DNA from: Marinithermus hydrothermalis DSM 14884 | GTDB lineage: Bacteria > Deinococcota > Deinococci > Deinococcales > Marinithermaceae | Assembly: GCF_000195335.1 (NCBI RefSeq) | Contig: NC_015387.1 | Coordinates: 1,054,001 to 1,118,000 of the forward strand | Direction: 5' to 3' | DNA length: 64,000 bases | Shown: piece by piece, positions 51,035 through 60,248 of the stretch | Position numbering within the stretch: position 1 is the first letter of the stretch | Layout of the letters: each line of letters starts with the position of its first letter | Position numbers and translations under genes: made by a program | The notes under the pieces: model-generated | Seen by the model: the letters and a program-made list of their open reading frames with translations, nothing else | Databases searched by the model: none | Told to the model about the DNA's origin: nothing

Positions 51035-53095
51035 ATGCGTATCGTTTGGATCTTGTGGTTGATGGGCCTTGCGTTCGCCCAGGTGCTCACGGTGCCCGGG
51101 GAGGGGCGGGTGGGCGAACCCCTCCTCATTGCGGGGGAAGGGCTGGTGCCCGGAGCGTACCCCCTCGAGATCGAAGGGCCTACAGGCCTCGTGGTGGAGA
51201 CGGTGGAGGCCCTGGACGGGCGGTTCGAGTGGCGCTACGTCCCAGAAGTGCCGGGCACGTACACGGTGCGCCTGTACCACGCGCCGGAGCCGCTCGAGCG
51301 CGCGGTGCGCGTGGTGGCGTTGCAACCCACCCTGACCCCCGAGGGGCTGCGGGTTGGGGAGGTGGTGCTGCCTCTGCCCGAGCCCGCGGCGTGGATCGGG
51401 CCGGTCTTGGCGAACGGCCGGGTGTACGTAGCCCGCGACTTGGCCTTGATCGAGGTGGACCCTGACCGCCCGGATGCTGTGCGCCTGTACTATCCACCGG
51501 CCGAGGTCGAGGGCCTCGAGGCGGACGAGGCGCTCGAGGTCGTGCTGCGGGATGGGCGCCGCATGACGCTCGAGGAGTTGACGCGGCCCTGGCCGTTCGC
51601 GGGGGAGTGGCGCAGCCTGGAGGCGTTGGCCGCGTTGCGCGCGCACTGGGCGGCGCTAGGGCGCGGAGCCGTGTTGCCGACGCCGCCGGAAGGCACGAAA
51701 CCGTACTGGGTTTACTTCGCCGAGGATCCTGAGGGCCTGACCCCGGCGGACCTCGAGGCCTGGGGGCGGGACCTGTTGCGTCGGGGGCATCGGGTGGAGT
51801 TGCCTTGGGGAGAGGAGGCGCGGCCTTGGTTCATGGCCTGGGTGACCCAGGCGCGCCAGGCGCGCGCTGAGGGGCTTGAGGCCAGCCGCGCGTGGTCTGA
51901 CGCGTTGCTCGCGTACACCCCGCTCTTCCCTGGTTCCGTGGCGTTCTTCCAGGAGCAGGCTGCCTGGTTCGCGGTGCAGGGACGGCCGGACCTCGAGGTG
52001 CGCTACGCGGAGGCTGTGGCGGCGCTTCGGGCCTTCGCGCCCCCGTGGACGAGCGAGGGGTGGGGCCGGGGGGTGCGCGTGGCGTTGGTGTTGTATGCCG
52101 CGCTGGTCGCGGTGTTTTGGGCGCGGTACCTGGGACGCCAGCGGCAGGACCTGCGGCCTGTAGGGGGGTGGCTTGGCGCGTGGTTTAGGCACCCGCTGCT
52201 GCGCGTGCGGCACCTGCTCTTGGCGTACACCACCTTTGGGGAGCGGTTGCTGATGCTCTTGGCCTTCGCGGGAGTCGGGGGGGTGTTCCTCACGTACGGC
52301 CTGACCGTTAGGGTCGAGCGGATCTTACAGGAGGAGGCCCTGTCGCGGGCGATCTTGCAAAGCCAAGGCGCGCTGAACGTTTTACGTAGCTTGCCGACTT
52401 CTCCGGAGCTGGAGGGGGTTTTAGCGTACGCTGAGCAGGCCGCGAGTGTCGAGCGGGCCCTCGCGCACCTCGAGCGCGCCGCGCCGGCCGGGTACGCGTT
52501 GGCGTTGCGGGCGCGGTTGAGTGGGGAGGTGCATTACCTGGCGGAGGCGTATCGCCGTGCGCCGGGGTACGCGCCCGTGCGGGAGGCGTTGGGGCTGGGG
52601 GGGGATTACTGGAGCGGCGTGTACCAGTCCGCAGGCGTGGATCGTGCGGGGGTGCCGCGGTGGCGTGATCTTTGGGGAGCCCTCATGATGACCGAGGCGC
52701 GTTTTTTCCTGCGGCGTCCGCTTGAGGCCTGGGTGGCCTTGCCCTTCTGGCCGGCGGCGGGGTGGGCGTATTTGGGGTTAGGCTTCGCGCTGGCGTGGGT
52801 CGCGTACCACCTTTTGGGTTTCGTGCTGCCGCGCCCGCGCGGTGTGGTGCCCAGTCAGGGGTGGGGCGCGCGGTTGGTGTACCTCCTCGTTCCGGGCAGC
52901 GTCTCGCTTGGGGGCGGGTGGGGTTTCATGCTCCTCGCGGGCTTCGCGTACGGTCTCGTCGCCTTGGCGGAGGGCGTGCTTGGGGCTGTGTACGTCCTGG
53001 GGGCGGCGTATCTGCTGCACCTACCCGGTTGGTTTAAGGGAATCCGTGGGCGCAGCGCCTCCTCAATCCACGGGGAGGTGGAAGGCGTGGGGTAG
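51035..53095 (+). CDS. Large membrane protein of unknown function
   Basis: The 686-residue protein is not recognised. It has a signal peptide (RIVWILWLMGLAFAQ), then a beta-rich Ig-like segment of about 80 residues (GRFEWRYVPEVPGTYTVRLY). A mixed soluble region follows to about 340, a membrane helix at about 350-365, and another at about 408-425. A soluble Ala/Glu/Leu-rich region resembling TPR-like helices (about 430-545) leads to a C-terminal group of three to four helices (about 570-670). It might be an exported sensor or a transport scaffold. Its last 33 bp overlap cdd. Confidence 0.75.
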   Translation: MRIVWILWLMGLAFAQVLTVPGEGRVGEPLLIAGEGLVPGAYPLEIEGPTGLVVETVEALDGRFEWRYVPEVPGTYTVRLYHAPEPLERAVRVVALQPTLTPEGLRVGEVVLPLPEPAAWIGPVLANGRVYVARDLALIEVDPDRPDAVRLYYPPAEVEGLEADEALEVVLRDGRRMTLEELTRPWPFAGEWRSLEALAALRAHWAALGRGAVLPTPPEGTKPYWVYFAEDPEGLTPADLEAWGRDLLRRGHRVELPWGEEARPWFMAWVTQARQARAEGLEASRAWSDALLAYTPLFPGSVAFFQEQAAWFAVQGRPDLEVRYAEAVAALRAFAPPWTSEGWGRGVRVALVLYAALVAVFWARYLGRQRQDLRPVGGWLGAWFRHPLLRVRHLLLAYTTFGERLLMLLAFAGVGGVFLTYGLTVRVERILQEEALSRAILQSQGALNVLRSLPTSPELEGVLAYAEQAASVERALAHLERAAPAGYALALRARLSGEVHYLAEAYRRAPGYAPVREALGLGGDYWSGVYQSAGVDRAGVPRWRDLWGALMMTEARFFLRRPLEAWVALPFWPAAGWAYLGLGFALAWVAYHLLGFVLPRPRGVVPSQGWGARLVYLLVPGSVSLGGGWGFMLLAGFAYGLVALAEGVLGAVYVLGAAYLLHLPGWFKGIRGRSASSIHGEVEGVG

Positions 53096-53449
53096 CAGCT
53101 CCGCGAGCGTGAACTCGCGCGTTTCTCCCGCGGGGTTCACGCAGCGCACCCGGGTATTGGGGCGGCCGAACTCCGCCAGGATCTGCCGGCAGGCGCCGCA
53201 CGGGGTGGCGGGGGGGGAGCTGGTGGAGTAGATCACGACCTCCGCGATCTCACGTTCTCCTGCGGTCACGAGCGCGCCCACCGCGATCTGCTCGGCGCAG
53301 CGGGAGAGGGGGTAGGCGCTGTTCTCAACGTTCACGCCCAGGTATACCGCGCCGGAAGCGCTTCGGACCGCGGCGGCTACGGGGAACCGGGAGTACGGTG
53401 CGTAAGCGTGTTCAAGCGCGTGTTTCGCTAGGGTAAGCAGGTCGTTCAT
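53063..53449 (-). CDS. cdd: Cytidine deaminase
   Basis: The 128-residue enzyme has the zinc motif C-A-E (SRCAEQIAVGALV) and P-C-G-A-C-R (PPATPCGACRQILAEF), giving the three Cys ligands of the small tetrameric type. It deaminates cytidine and deoxycytidine. Its ATG overlaps the CNNM stop in TGATG. It lies in the phoH-ybeY-dgkA-cdd neighbourhood common in bacteria. Confidence 0.93.
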   Translation of the reverse strand: MNDLLTLAKHALEHAYAPYSRFPVAAAVRSASGAVYLGVNVENSAYPLSRCAEQIAVGALVTAGEREIAEVVIYSTSSPPATPCGACRQILAEFGRPNTRVRCVNPAGETREFTLAELLPHAFHLPVD

Positions 53450-54837
53450 CAGGTGTGCTCCTCGACCTCGTGCGTGGCTTCTTCTTCCCGCTCGACGCGA
53501 ACCAGCTCGATCTTGCGGTCGTCACCGCGCTCGATCACGAAACGGAAGGGGCCGTATGGTACGGCCTCGCCCACCTTCGGGATGTACCCGAAGGTTTCGT
53601 ACAGGAACCCAGAGAGGGTTTCGTACTCGCCTTCGGGAAGCTTGACGCCCAACGCCTCCGAGACCTCGTCAAGGGGGGTTTGCGCGTCGATCAGGAAGTT
53701 CCCGTCCGGAAGCAGCTGGATGGCGAGGCCTTCCTCCTCGTCCGTCTCGTCGTAGATCTCCCCGACGATCTCCTCCACGATGTCCTCCATCGTGACGAGC
53801 CCCGCGGTGCCGCCGAACTCGTCCACCACGATCGCCATGTGCGTGTGGCGGCGGCGCATCTCCAAGAGGAGGTTCCATACGGACATGGATTCCGGCACGA
53901 AGTACGCGGGGTGGGTAATGCTGGAGACGGTCAGGGTGTCAAGGAAGTTCACCGCTTCTCCGTTGCCGTTCACGTAGTTCAGGAGGTCCTTGGCGTAGGC
54001 GATGCCCACGATGTTGTCGATGCTTTCCTGGTAGACGGGGATCCGCGAGTAGTGGTGCTCCCGCTCGATCTGGAGGAATTCCCTCAGCGTGGCCGAGGCG
54101 TGCACCGCGACCATCTCCACCCGCGGCACCATGATCTCCCGGACCTGGGTCTCCTCGAGCTCGAGGACGCTCTGGATCATGTCTTCCTCGGCTTCCTCGA
54201 TCGCGCCGCTCGCCTCAGCCCCGGCCAGGATGAGCTTGAGCTCCTGCTCCGTTACGAGCGGTTCGCTGCGGGGCTCCAGCCGCAAGAGACGCAGCACGGT
54301 GGCGGAGGCCCAGGTGAAGAACCGGCCCACGGGGTAGAGGATCACCGAGACCCAGTAGATCGGTCGGACGATGGCCCGGGCGAGGAGCTCTGCGTTGTGC
54401 ACCGCGATGGACTTGGGCGTGATCTCCCCGAAGAACAGGACCAGGAAGGTCATGATCCCGGTCGCGTACCCGACCCCCGCGGAGCCGAAGGCTTTGGTGG
54501 CCATCTCGGTGACGAGCGCGGTGGCCGCGACGTTCACCAGGTTGTTCCCCACCAGGATGGTGGTCAGGAAACGGGTGATGTCGCGTTCCAAGAGCGCGAA
54601 CGGGCTGTTGGAGCCTTCCTTTTGGGCGTACTCCCGCACCTTCCACGGCCACAAGGTGGTGATGGCCGTTTCGGAGGCGGAGAAAAACCCGGAAAGTGCG
54701 AACAGGACGAGAAGGACCGCGACGTCAACGGCTGGACTGCCGAACGTGGCGGCGTAGCCCGTTTGCGCAAAGCCAACCGTAACCCATGGGAGTCCTAGGA
54801 AGACGAGGCTACGACTTCGACTGGGCGGTCTATCCAT
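53449..54837 (-). CDS. CNNM/CorC-type membrane protein with tandem CBS domains
   Basis: The protein of about 462 residues has four hydrophobic segments in an N-terminal DUF21 domain (VLLVLFALSGFFSASETAITTLWPWKV). A CBS pair follows (IMVPRVEMVAVHASATLREF, then IVVDEFGGTAGLVTMEDIVEEIVGEIYDE) and a C-terminal CorC_HlyC domain. It is thought to act in magnesium or cobalt efflux or in membrane ion homeostasis. ATG 54837 is chosen because TACAAT (54852-54857) and AGAAGGG precede it; the longer frame to 54861 crosses that box. Confidence 0.9.
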   Translation of the reverse strand: MDRPPSRSRSLVFLGLPWVTVGFAQTGYAATFGSPAVDVAVLLVLFALSGFFSASETAITTLWPWKVREYAQKEGSNSPFALLERDITRFLTTILVGNNLVNVAATALVTEMATKAFGSAGVGYATGIMTFLVLFFGEITPKSIAVHNAELLARAIVRPIYWVSVILYPVGRFFTWASATVLRLLRLEPRSEPLVTEQELKLILAGAEASGAIEEAEEDMIQSVLELEETQVREIMVPRVEMVAVHASATLREFLQIEREHHYSRIPVYQESIDNIVGIAYAKDLLNYVNGNGEAVNFLDTLTVSSITHPAYFVPESMSVWNLLLEMRRRHTHMAIVVDEFGGTAGLVTMEDIVEEIVGEIYDETDEEEGLAIQLLPDGNFLIDAQTPLDEVSEALGVKLPEGEYETLSGFLYETFGYIPKVGEAVPYGPFRFVIERGDDRKIELVRVEREEEATHEVEEHT

Positions 54838-54851
54838 ACCCTTCTCTGGCG

Positions 54852-54857
54852 ATTGTA
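54852..54857 (-). promoter_or_regulatory. -10 box of the CNNM-cdd unit
   Basis: TACAAT on the minus strand lies 14 nt before ATG 54837, with AGAAGGG in between. Confidence 0.5.
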
Positions 54858-54865
54858 GCACAGCT

Positions 54866-55219
54866 TCACACCCCGAGCCGCGCCAGGATCGGCGGCACGA
54901 AGAGGATCAGCCCGACCACCGCGGAGATCGCGCTGGCCACGAGCACCGCGGCGGCTGCCGTGTCCTTTGCGGCTTTAGCGACCGGATGGTAGGTGGGTTG
55001 CACCAGGTCCACCACCGCTTCCAGCGCGGTATTCACTAGCTCGAGGGTCAGCACGACCAGGATGAGCATCAGCACCGGGATCAGCGGCACCTCGAGCCAC
55101 ACCGCGCCCCCTAGGGCGGCGAAGGCTAGGGTGACCTCGATGCGGAAGTTGCGCTGGTTTTTCCAGGCGTACCGCAGCCCTTCTCCGGCGTAGCGGAAGG
55201 ACTCCGCGACGCCTTTCAC
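54866..55219 (-). CDS. dgkA: Diacylglycerol kinase, small prokaryotic type
   Basis: The 117-residue protein has three membrane helices and the DgkA motif ELVNTALEAVVDLV, with Glu and Asn for ATP/Mg binding, and KDTAAAAVLV. It phosphorylates diacylglycerol or undecaprenol, recycling lipid. GTG 55219 overlaps the ybeY stop in GTGA and begins right before the conserved VAESFRYAGEGL start. The longer frame to 55300 lies in ybeY. Confidence 0.88.
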   Translation of the reverse strand: MKGVAESFRYAGEGLRYAWKNQRNFRIEVTLAFAALGGAVWLEVPLIPVLMLILVVLTLELVNTALEAVVDLVQPTYHPVAKAAKDTAAAAVLVASAISAVVGLILFVPPILARLGV

Positions 55220-55641
55220 AGGGTCAGGATGCGTTCCTGGACGCGGCGGAACCCTTGCCATGCCTCCTCCGAAGCGTGGTCGTGCCCTAACAGGTGCCAC
55301 AGCGCGTGCGCGGCGAGTACCAGCACCTCGTCCTCGAGGGTGTGTCCGGCCTCCCTGGCTTGTCGCTGGGCGGTGTCCAGGCTGATCCAGATATCCCCGA
55401 GGTGCGGGGGGATGAAGGGATCCCCGGGCTCGAAGGTGGGAAAGGAAAGCACGTCGGTGGGCGCATCCTCGCCCCAGTACCGGCGCTTAAGCTCTCGGAT
55501 GCGTCGATCGGAGCAGAGGATCACCGTTACCGCGTGCTGGGCGTACCCGAGTTCCTCCATGAGCTTGGCGAGCTTGGCGCGCAACAAGGGGCGCAATCCT
55601 CGAGGCGGGCGTTTTTGGGGGATGACTTCAACCTTCGGCAT
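55216..55641 (-). CDS. ybeY: Endoribonuclease YbeY
   Basis: The 141-residue protein has the zinc motif H112-x3-H116-x5-H122 (HALWHLLGHDH) and the PTDVLSFPTFE substrate loop. YbeY takes part in 16S rRNA 3'-end maturation and ribosome quality control. It overlaps phoH by 14 bp and dgkA by 4 bp. Confidence 0.94.
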   Translation of the reverse strand: MPKVEVIPQKRPPRGLRPLLRAKLAKLMEELGYAQHAVTVILCSDRRIRELKRRYWGEDAPTDVLSFPTFEPGDPFIPPHLGDIWISLDTAQRQAREAGHTLEDEVLVLAAHALWHLLGHDHASEEAWQGFRRVQERILTL

Positions 55642-56635
55642 GTTCAGCCTCGGCCCGTTCGTAGGCCTTGATGATGCGGGCTACGAGCGGGTGACGCACG
55701 ACGTCGGAGTCCTTGAAGTAGATGAAGCGGATGCCTTCGATGTGTTTGAGGGTGCGTTGGGCTTCGACCAAGCCGGACTTGGTGTGCTTGGGCAGGTCGA
55801 TCTGCGTGATGTCCCCGGTCACCACGACCTTGGAGTTGAACCCCATGCGGGTGAGGAACATCTTCATTTGTTCGGGCGTGGTGTTTTGGGCTTCGTCCAG
55901 GATGATGAAGGCGTCGTTCAGGGTGCGCCCGCGCATGAAGGCGAGGGGCGCGACCTCGATGATGCCGCTCGCGAGGTACTGGTCGAACCGGTCCGCGTCG
56001 ATCATGTCGAATAGCGCGTCGTACAGCGGCCTGAGGTACGGGTCCACCTTGGCCTGGATATCCCCCGGCAAAAACCCCAGGCGCTCGCCGGCCTCAACGG
56101 CGGGCCGGGTGAGGATCAGGCGTTTGACGCGCTTGGCCTTGAGCGCCGCGACCGCCATGGCGACCGCGAGGTAGGTCTTGCCCGTGCCGGCCGGACCGAT
56201 GCCGAAAACGATGTCGTTTTGCGCGATGGCCTCCACGTAGCGGCGTTGTCCCGGCGTTTTGGGGCGTAAGCGGCGCGGGAGGGACAAGCCAGAGAGTTCC
56301 GCGTGCGTTTCCTCCGTGAGGCTTTTTCCCGACTCGGCGAGGGCTACCGACTGCTCGATCGTGGCGCGGTCGATCTCCCCGCCCTGACGCACGATGGTGA
56401 GCAGGTCGCGTAGGGCTTGCTCGGCCACGGTGACCTCGTGCAGGTTTCCCGTGATGCGGATCGTGTTTCCCCGGGCTATGACCTTCGCGTTGACCAGCTC
56501 GCGCAGTACCTTAAGCCAGCGATCGCGGTGCCCGAACAGGTGAAGGGCTTCCTGACTGGATTTCAGGTGCACGACCGCGTTGGCCTCTTCCTCGTGCTGC
56601 CCTTCTGGTCGTGGGACGCTATTAGGGTTCGCCAT
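55628..56635 (-). CDS. phoH: PhoH-like ATPase
   Basis: The 335-residue protein has an N-terminal KH-like region (LVNAKVIARGNTIRITG) and a P-loop domain with GIGPAGTGKTYLAVAMAV, FIILDEAQNTTPEQMKMFLTR and VVTGDITQIDLP. PhoH-family proteins are RNA-linked ATPases that commonly sit next to ybeY. It starts at ATG 56635 with ACGGAG upstream. Confidence 0.93.
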   Translation of the reverse strand: MANPNSVPRPEGQHEEEANAVVHLKSSQEALHLFGHRDRWLKVLRELVNAKVIARGNTIRITGNLHEVTVAEQALRDLLTIVRQGGEIDRATIEQSVALAESGKSLTEETHAELSGLSLPRRLRPKTPGQRRYVEAIAQNDIVFGIGPAGTGKTYLAVAMAVAALKAKRVKRLILTRPAVEAGERLGFLPGDIQAKVDPYLRPLYDALFDMIDADRFDQYLASGIIEVAPLAFMRGRTLNDAFIILDEAQNTTPEQMKMFLTRMGFNSKVVVTGDITQIDLPKHTKSGLVEAQRTLKHIEGIRFIYFKDSDVVRHPLVARIIKAYERAEAEHAEG

Positions 56636-56684
56636 ATGACTCCGTTCCGAATCCTACAGGGTTTGCAGGAGAATGCCTAGAGCC

Positions 56685-57092
56685 TTACCCAATTCCACCC
56701 TTTCTTCGCCTGCGGTGACGCCATCGCTGGCCCACCGGTTCACCCAGAATCTCGTGCCAGACGATACCGTTTAAGAGGTGGTCGCGTGTCACGCCGAACG
56801 GCACTCGAGCCTCGGCTCGGGGTTGGGGCGGCGGGACTCGAGGCTGCATCGGGGGGGTGGGGGCCGGCTCAGGGGGTTTAGGGATGGGGGGTGGGGGGGC
56901 TTGCCGCACCTCCTTGGGTTTGGGAGGGATAGGGGAGGGTTTAGGAACAGGTTCGGGTTCCGCTTCGACCGGGAACAACTCCCCTACGGGCGGCGCGGGG
57001 CGTTGGCCTCCCCCCCGAAGCAGCCCGGTGAGGGCGGGCGCGACGACGAAGATGAGCAGGAACAGTAACCCGATCAGGTCATCCAAGCTCAT
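56685..57092 (-). CDS. Hypothetical protein: membrane anchor plus proline-rich region
   Basis: The 135-residue protein has an N-terminal membrane helix ([20 protein letters not shown]), a long Pro/Lys/Glu-rich middle ([20 protein letters not shown]) and a basic end. It resembles other short proline-rich membrane proteins that lie behind flotillin genes. Its ATG overlaps the stop of the flotillin gene by 4 bp. The function is unknown; it might serve as an assembly or docking factor for the NfeD-FloA unit. Confidence 0.7.
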   Translation of the reverse strand: MSLDDLIGLLFLLIFVVAPALTGLLRGGGQRPAPPVGELFPVEAEPEPVPKPSPIPPKPKEVRQAPPPPIPKPPEPAPTPPMQPRVPPPQPRAEARVPFGVTRDHLLNGIVWHEILGEPVGQRWRHRRRRKGGIG

Positions 57093-58084
57093 TCGGTGTG
57101 GTCCTCCCCGGCCTCCGGCCGGCCTCCGCGCGTCGCTCGGCTGATCGAGTCGCGCATTTCGGTGTCGGCCTCGATGTTCTTCATGTGGTAGTAGTCCATC
57201 ACCCCCATGTTCCCGCTTTTGAGCGCCTCCGCCATGGCGCGGGGGATCTCGGCTTGGGCTTCGACCAACTTGGCGCGCATCTCCTCGACCTTGGCGCGCA
57301 TCTCCTGCTCGGCGGCCACCGCCATGGCCCGTCGTTCCTCGGCTCTGGCTTGGGCAATCTTCTTATCCGCTTCGGCCTGATCGATCTGCAGTTGCGCGCC
57401 GATGTTCTTCCCGACGTCCACGTCCGCGATGTCCACCGAGAGGATCTCAAACGCGGTGCCGGCGTCCAACCCTTTGTCCAGCACCGTTTTCGAGATCAGG
57501 TCCGGGTTCTCCAGGACGTCCTTGTGCGAGGTGGCGGAGCCGATCGTGGTCACGATGCCTTCCCCCACCCGCGCGATGATCGTCTCCTCCCCGGCACCGC
57601 CCACCAGCCGCTCGATGTTCGCTCGCACGGTGATGCGTGCCGTGGCCAGGAGCTGGATCCCGTCCTTCGCGACCGCAGCAACCATAGGGGTTTGGATGAC
57701 CTTAGGGTTCACCGAAACCTGGACGGCCTCGAGCACGTCCCGTCCCGCCAGGTCGATCGCGGCCGCCCGGTCGAAGGTCAGGCTGATCCCGGCTTTTTCC
57801 GCGGCGATCAGCGCGTCCACCACCCGGTCCACGTTACCGCCCGCGAGGTAGTGGGCCTCGAGGCGGTCCAGGGGGACCTCCAGCCCGGCCTTGGTGGCCT
57901 TGATGAGGGGGTGAATGACGCGGGCGGGGGGGACGCGCCGGAGGCGCATGGCGATCAGGGTGATAAGGGGGACGCGCACGCCCGCGGCCCACGCGGAGAT
58001 CCAGAGCCCAACCGGAACCACGCTGAAGAAGATAAACAGGAAGATAAGTGCCGCACCTGCGATGATGAGGATACTCACGTCCAT
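57089..58084 (-). CDS. floA: Flotillin-like protein FloA
   Basis: The 331-residue protein has an N-terminal membrane segment ([19 protein letters not shown]), an SPFH domain with [20 protein letters not shown] and [16 protein letters not shown], then a helical tail rich in Ala/Glu ([20 protein letters not shown]). FloA organises membrane microdomains. NfeD is the usual partner and is encoded 6 nt upstream. Confidence 0.93.
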   Translation of the reverse strand: MDVSILIIAGAALIFLFIFFSVVPVGLWISAWAAGVRVPLITLIAMRLRRVPPARVIHPLIKATKAGLEVPLDRLEAHYLAGGNVDRVVDALIAAEKAGISLTFDRAAAIDLAGRDVLEAVQVSVNPKVIQTPMVAAVAKDGIQLLATARITVRANIERLVGGAGEETIIARVGEGIVTTIGSATSHKDVLENPDLISKTVLDKGLDAGTAFEILSVDIADVDVGKNIGAQLQIDQAEADKKIAQARAEERRAMAVAAEQEMRAKVEEMRAKLVEAQAEIPRAMAEALKSGNMGVMDYYHMKNIEADTEMRDSISRATRGGRPEAGEDHTE

Positions 58085-58090
58085 ACCGCT

Positions 58091-59359
58091 TTACTCCTCC
58101 TTCCGAACCACAACACGCATGCCCTCAACGCGGATCACGCGTACGGGAGTGTCTTTGGGGATGAACTCCCCGTCGCTCACGACGTCCACCCGAAGTTCTC
58201 CGAACCGAGCGACGCCCGCGGGGCGCAGGTCGGTCAGGGTGGTACCGATCGCGCCTAAAAGCCGTTCTCGTTCCGAGACGGGGGTGCTGTGCTCAGCGAT
58301 GGCGCTCTCGAGGACCAGGGCGCGCCCCGCGCGGGTTTTGGGCAGGAACCGGAAGGCGAGGATGAACCCTGCCGTGGCGATGAGGATCGCGGTCGCACCC
58401 ACCTGGAGGGATTGCTCCTCGAAGGTGAAGTACAAGGAGGCGAGGATCGCGCCGATCCCGGAGATGCCCGCGATGCCGAACCCCGGCAGGAGGAAGATCT
58501 CCGCCAGGATCAGGAGGATGCCGAGGAAGAACAGGATGATCTCGAGCGCGCCCGAGAGCCCCGCGAGGTACCCGCCCGCGAAGTACAGGCCCAAAGCGAC
58601 CGCACCGATCGTGCCGGGGACGCCGAACCCCGGCGTGAAGGCCTCGATCACCAGTCCCAGTACGCCCACCGCGAGGAGGATAGGCGCGATGAAGGGGCTG
58701 GTCAAAAAGCGCGCGACCCGAACCCGAGCGGGCAGGTCCAGGCGCACGACCTGGGAGCTGAACCCCGCAAGCTCGAGGGCGTGCCGTAGGGAGGAGGCCT
58801 CGAAGTCCGCGAGCCCCAGCTCAACCGCCTTGGCGCCGGAGAGCGTGAGGGGCTCTCCTTTGGCGGCGAGTCCTTCGATCTCGATATCCGGGTCGACCAT
58901 GGCCTCTGCAAGCTCGGCAGGTCGGCCGCGCGCCTCGGCGACCGCGCGGAACTTGCCGCGCAACCCGCTGATGATCTTGCGATCCGCGGCTTGCGGTTGG
59001 GTTCCGGGAAGCACGGTGATCGGCAAGGCCGCGCCGATCTCCGAACCTGGAAGCATCGCGATCTGGTCCGCGGAAAGAGTGATCAACGCCCCCGCGGAGA
59101 AGGCGTTTTGCACCACGGCCAGGGTGGGGATCGGGGTGCTCAGGATCGTGTCGGACATGCGAATGGCCGCGTCCACCCGGCCGCCAGGCGTGTCCACGAA
59201 CAGCACCACCCCGCTGGCCCCTTCCTGCTCGGCCCGCTCCAAGGACTGCTCGAGGAAGTCCGCCAGCGCCGGCCCGATCTCCCCCTCGATGGGGATGACG
59301 TACGTCTGGGCGAAGGCCATTCCTAGAAGCGTTATGAACACCGCGAATGTCTGTTTCAC
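58091..59359 (-). CDS. NfeD-family membrane serine protease
   Basis: The 422-residue protein has a signal peptide (MKQTFAVFITLLGMAFAQ), a ClpP-like protease domain with VVLFVDTPGGRVDAAIRM and the Ser region QNAFSAGALITLSADQ, then membrane helices (about 230-340) and a C-terminal OB-fold of the NfeD kind (DLRPAGVARFGELRVDVVSD). This is the long NfeD form that pairs with SPFH proteins. The Ser-Lys dyad is inferred from the family. Confidence 0.9.
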   Translation of the reverse strand: MKQTFAVFITLLGMAFAQTYVIPIEGEIGPALADFLEQSLERAEQEGASGVVLFVDTPGGRVDAAIRMSDTILSTPIPTLAVVQNAFSAGALITLSADQIAMLPGSEIGAALPITVLPGTQPQAADRKIISGLRGKFRAVAEARGRPAELAEAMVDPDIEIEGLAAKGEPLTLSGAKAVELGLADFEASSLRHALELAGFSSQVVRLDLPARVRVARFLTSPFIAPILLAVGVLGLVIEAFTPGFGVPGTIGAVALGLYFAGGYLAGLSGALEIILFFLGILLILAEIFLLPGFGIAGISGIGAILASLYFTFEEQSLQVGATAILIATAGFILAFRFLPKTRAGRALVLESAIAEHSTPVSERERLLGAIGTTLTDLRPAGVARFGELRVDVVSDGEFIPKDTPVRVIRVEGMRVVVRKEE

Positions 59360-59423
59360 CTACCTAAGGATAGCAAGATTCTTCGCGCGGGGCGATAGCT
59401 TAGGCTACATGTGGCGGGGCGTG

Positions 59424-59429
59424 TACAGT
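59424..59429 (+). promoter_or_regulatory. Leaderless -10 box of aroE
   Basis: TACAGT is followed by 6 nt and ATG 59436. The upstream DNA is the 76-bp divergent gap to nfeD. Confidence 0.5.
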
Positions 59430-59435
59430 ACGGGT

Positions 59436-60248
59436 ATGCGCTTAGGGCTCATCGGTTACCCACTCGCGCACTCAGTTAGCCCCGCGATGCACCGCGCCGC
59501 CTTGCAAGCTGCGGGGCTCGAGGGCATCTACCGCCTCTTGGAGACGCCGCCAGACGAGCTGGAGTCCCGGGTGATGGAGGTGCGGCGGGGGTACCGGGGG
59601 GTGAACGTGACCGTCCCCCACAAGGTCGCGGTCCTGCCGTATCTGGACGAGGTGAGCCCCGAAGTCCAAGCGATCGGCGCGGTGAACACGATCGTGAACG
59701 AGGAGGGGCGTCTTGTCGGGCACAACACCGACGCGCCGGGGTTCACCCGGGCCCTCGAGGCCGCCGGGGTGACGGCGCGCGGACTTCGGGCGGTGGTGCT
59801 TGGCGCGGGCGGCGCAGCGCGGGCCGTGGTGTACGCCCTCGTGCAGGCGGGAGCGCGCGTGCGCGTCGCGAACCGTACCTTCGCGCGGGCCAAGGCCCTA
59901 GCGGAGGTGTTTGGTGCGGAGGCGGTGCCGTTCGAGGGGCCGGAGTTCGTGCGGGCGGTGCGGGAGGCGGACCTCCTCGTGAACGCCACGAGCGTGGGCC
60001 TAAATGACCCGGGCGCTTCGCCCATTCCCGAGGGGGTGTGGCCCCGGGAAGCGGTGGTGGACATCGTGTACAACCCCCTCGAGACCCGGTTGCTGCGCGA
60101 GGCGCGGGCGGCGGGCCTGGTGGCCGTGGACGGCCTCGGGATGCTCGTGTGGCAAGGCGCGCTAGCCTTTGAGCTCTGGACCGGAAGGCAGGCCCCGGTC
60201 GCCGCCATGCACGCCGCGGCGCGCGCGGCGCTAGGGGAGGACGCGTAA
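59436..60248 (+). CDS. aroE: Shikimate dehydrogenase
   Basis: The 270-residue enzyme has LIGYPLAHSVSPAMH for shikimate binding, NVTVPHKVAV with the catalytic Lys, the Asp in GHNTDAPGF, and the NADP site VLGAGGAARAVVYAL with NRTFARA. It reduces 3-dehydroshikimate in aromatic amino acid synthesis. ATG 59436 is supported by the -10 box and the family start (MRLGLIGYP). The frame runs open back to 57915, but that is the shadow of the opposite-strand genes. The 3' end overlaps capA by 18 bp. Confidence 0.95.
   Translation: MRLGLIGYPLAHSVSPAMHRAALQAAGLEGIYRLLETPPDELESRVMEVRRGYRGVNVTVPHKVAVLPYLDEVSPEVQAIGAVNTIVNEEGRLVGHNTDAPGFTRALEAAGVTARGLRAVVLGAGGAARAVVYALVQAGARVRVANRTFARAKALAEVFGAEAVPFEGPEFVRAVREADLLVNATSVGLNDPGASPIPEGVWPREAVVDIVYNPLETRLLREARAAGLVAVDGLGMLVWQGALAFELWTGRQAPVAAMHAAARAALGEDA

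Noticed and set aside
57915-59435. Plus-strand extension of the aroE frame opposite floA and nfeD (about 500 extra codons)
   Set aside because: The extension is antisense to two real genes and has no family features. The true aroE start at 59436 has a promoter and a family-matching N-terminus.
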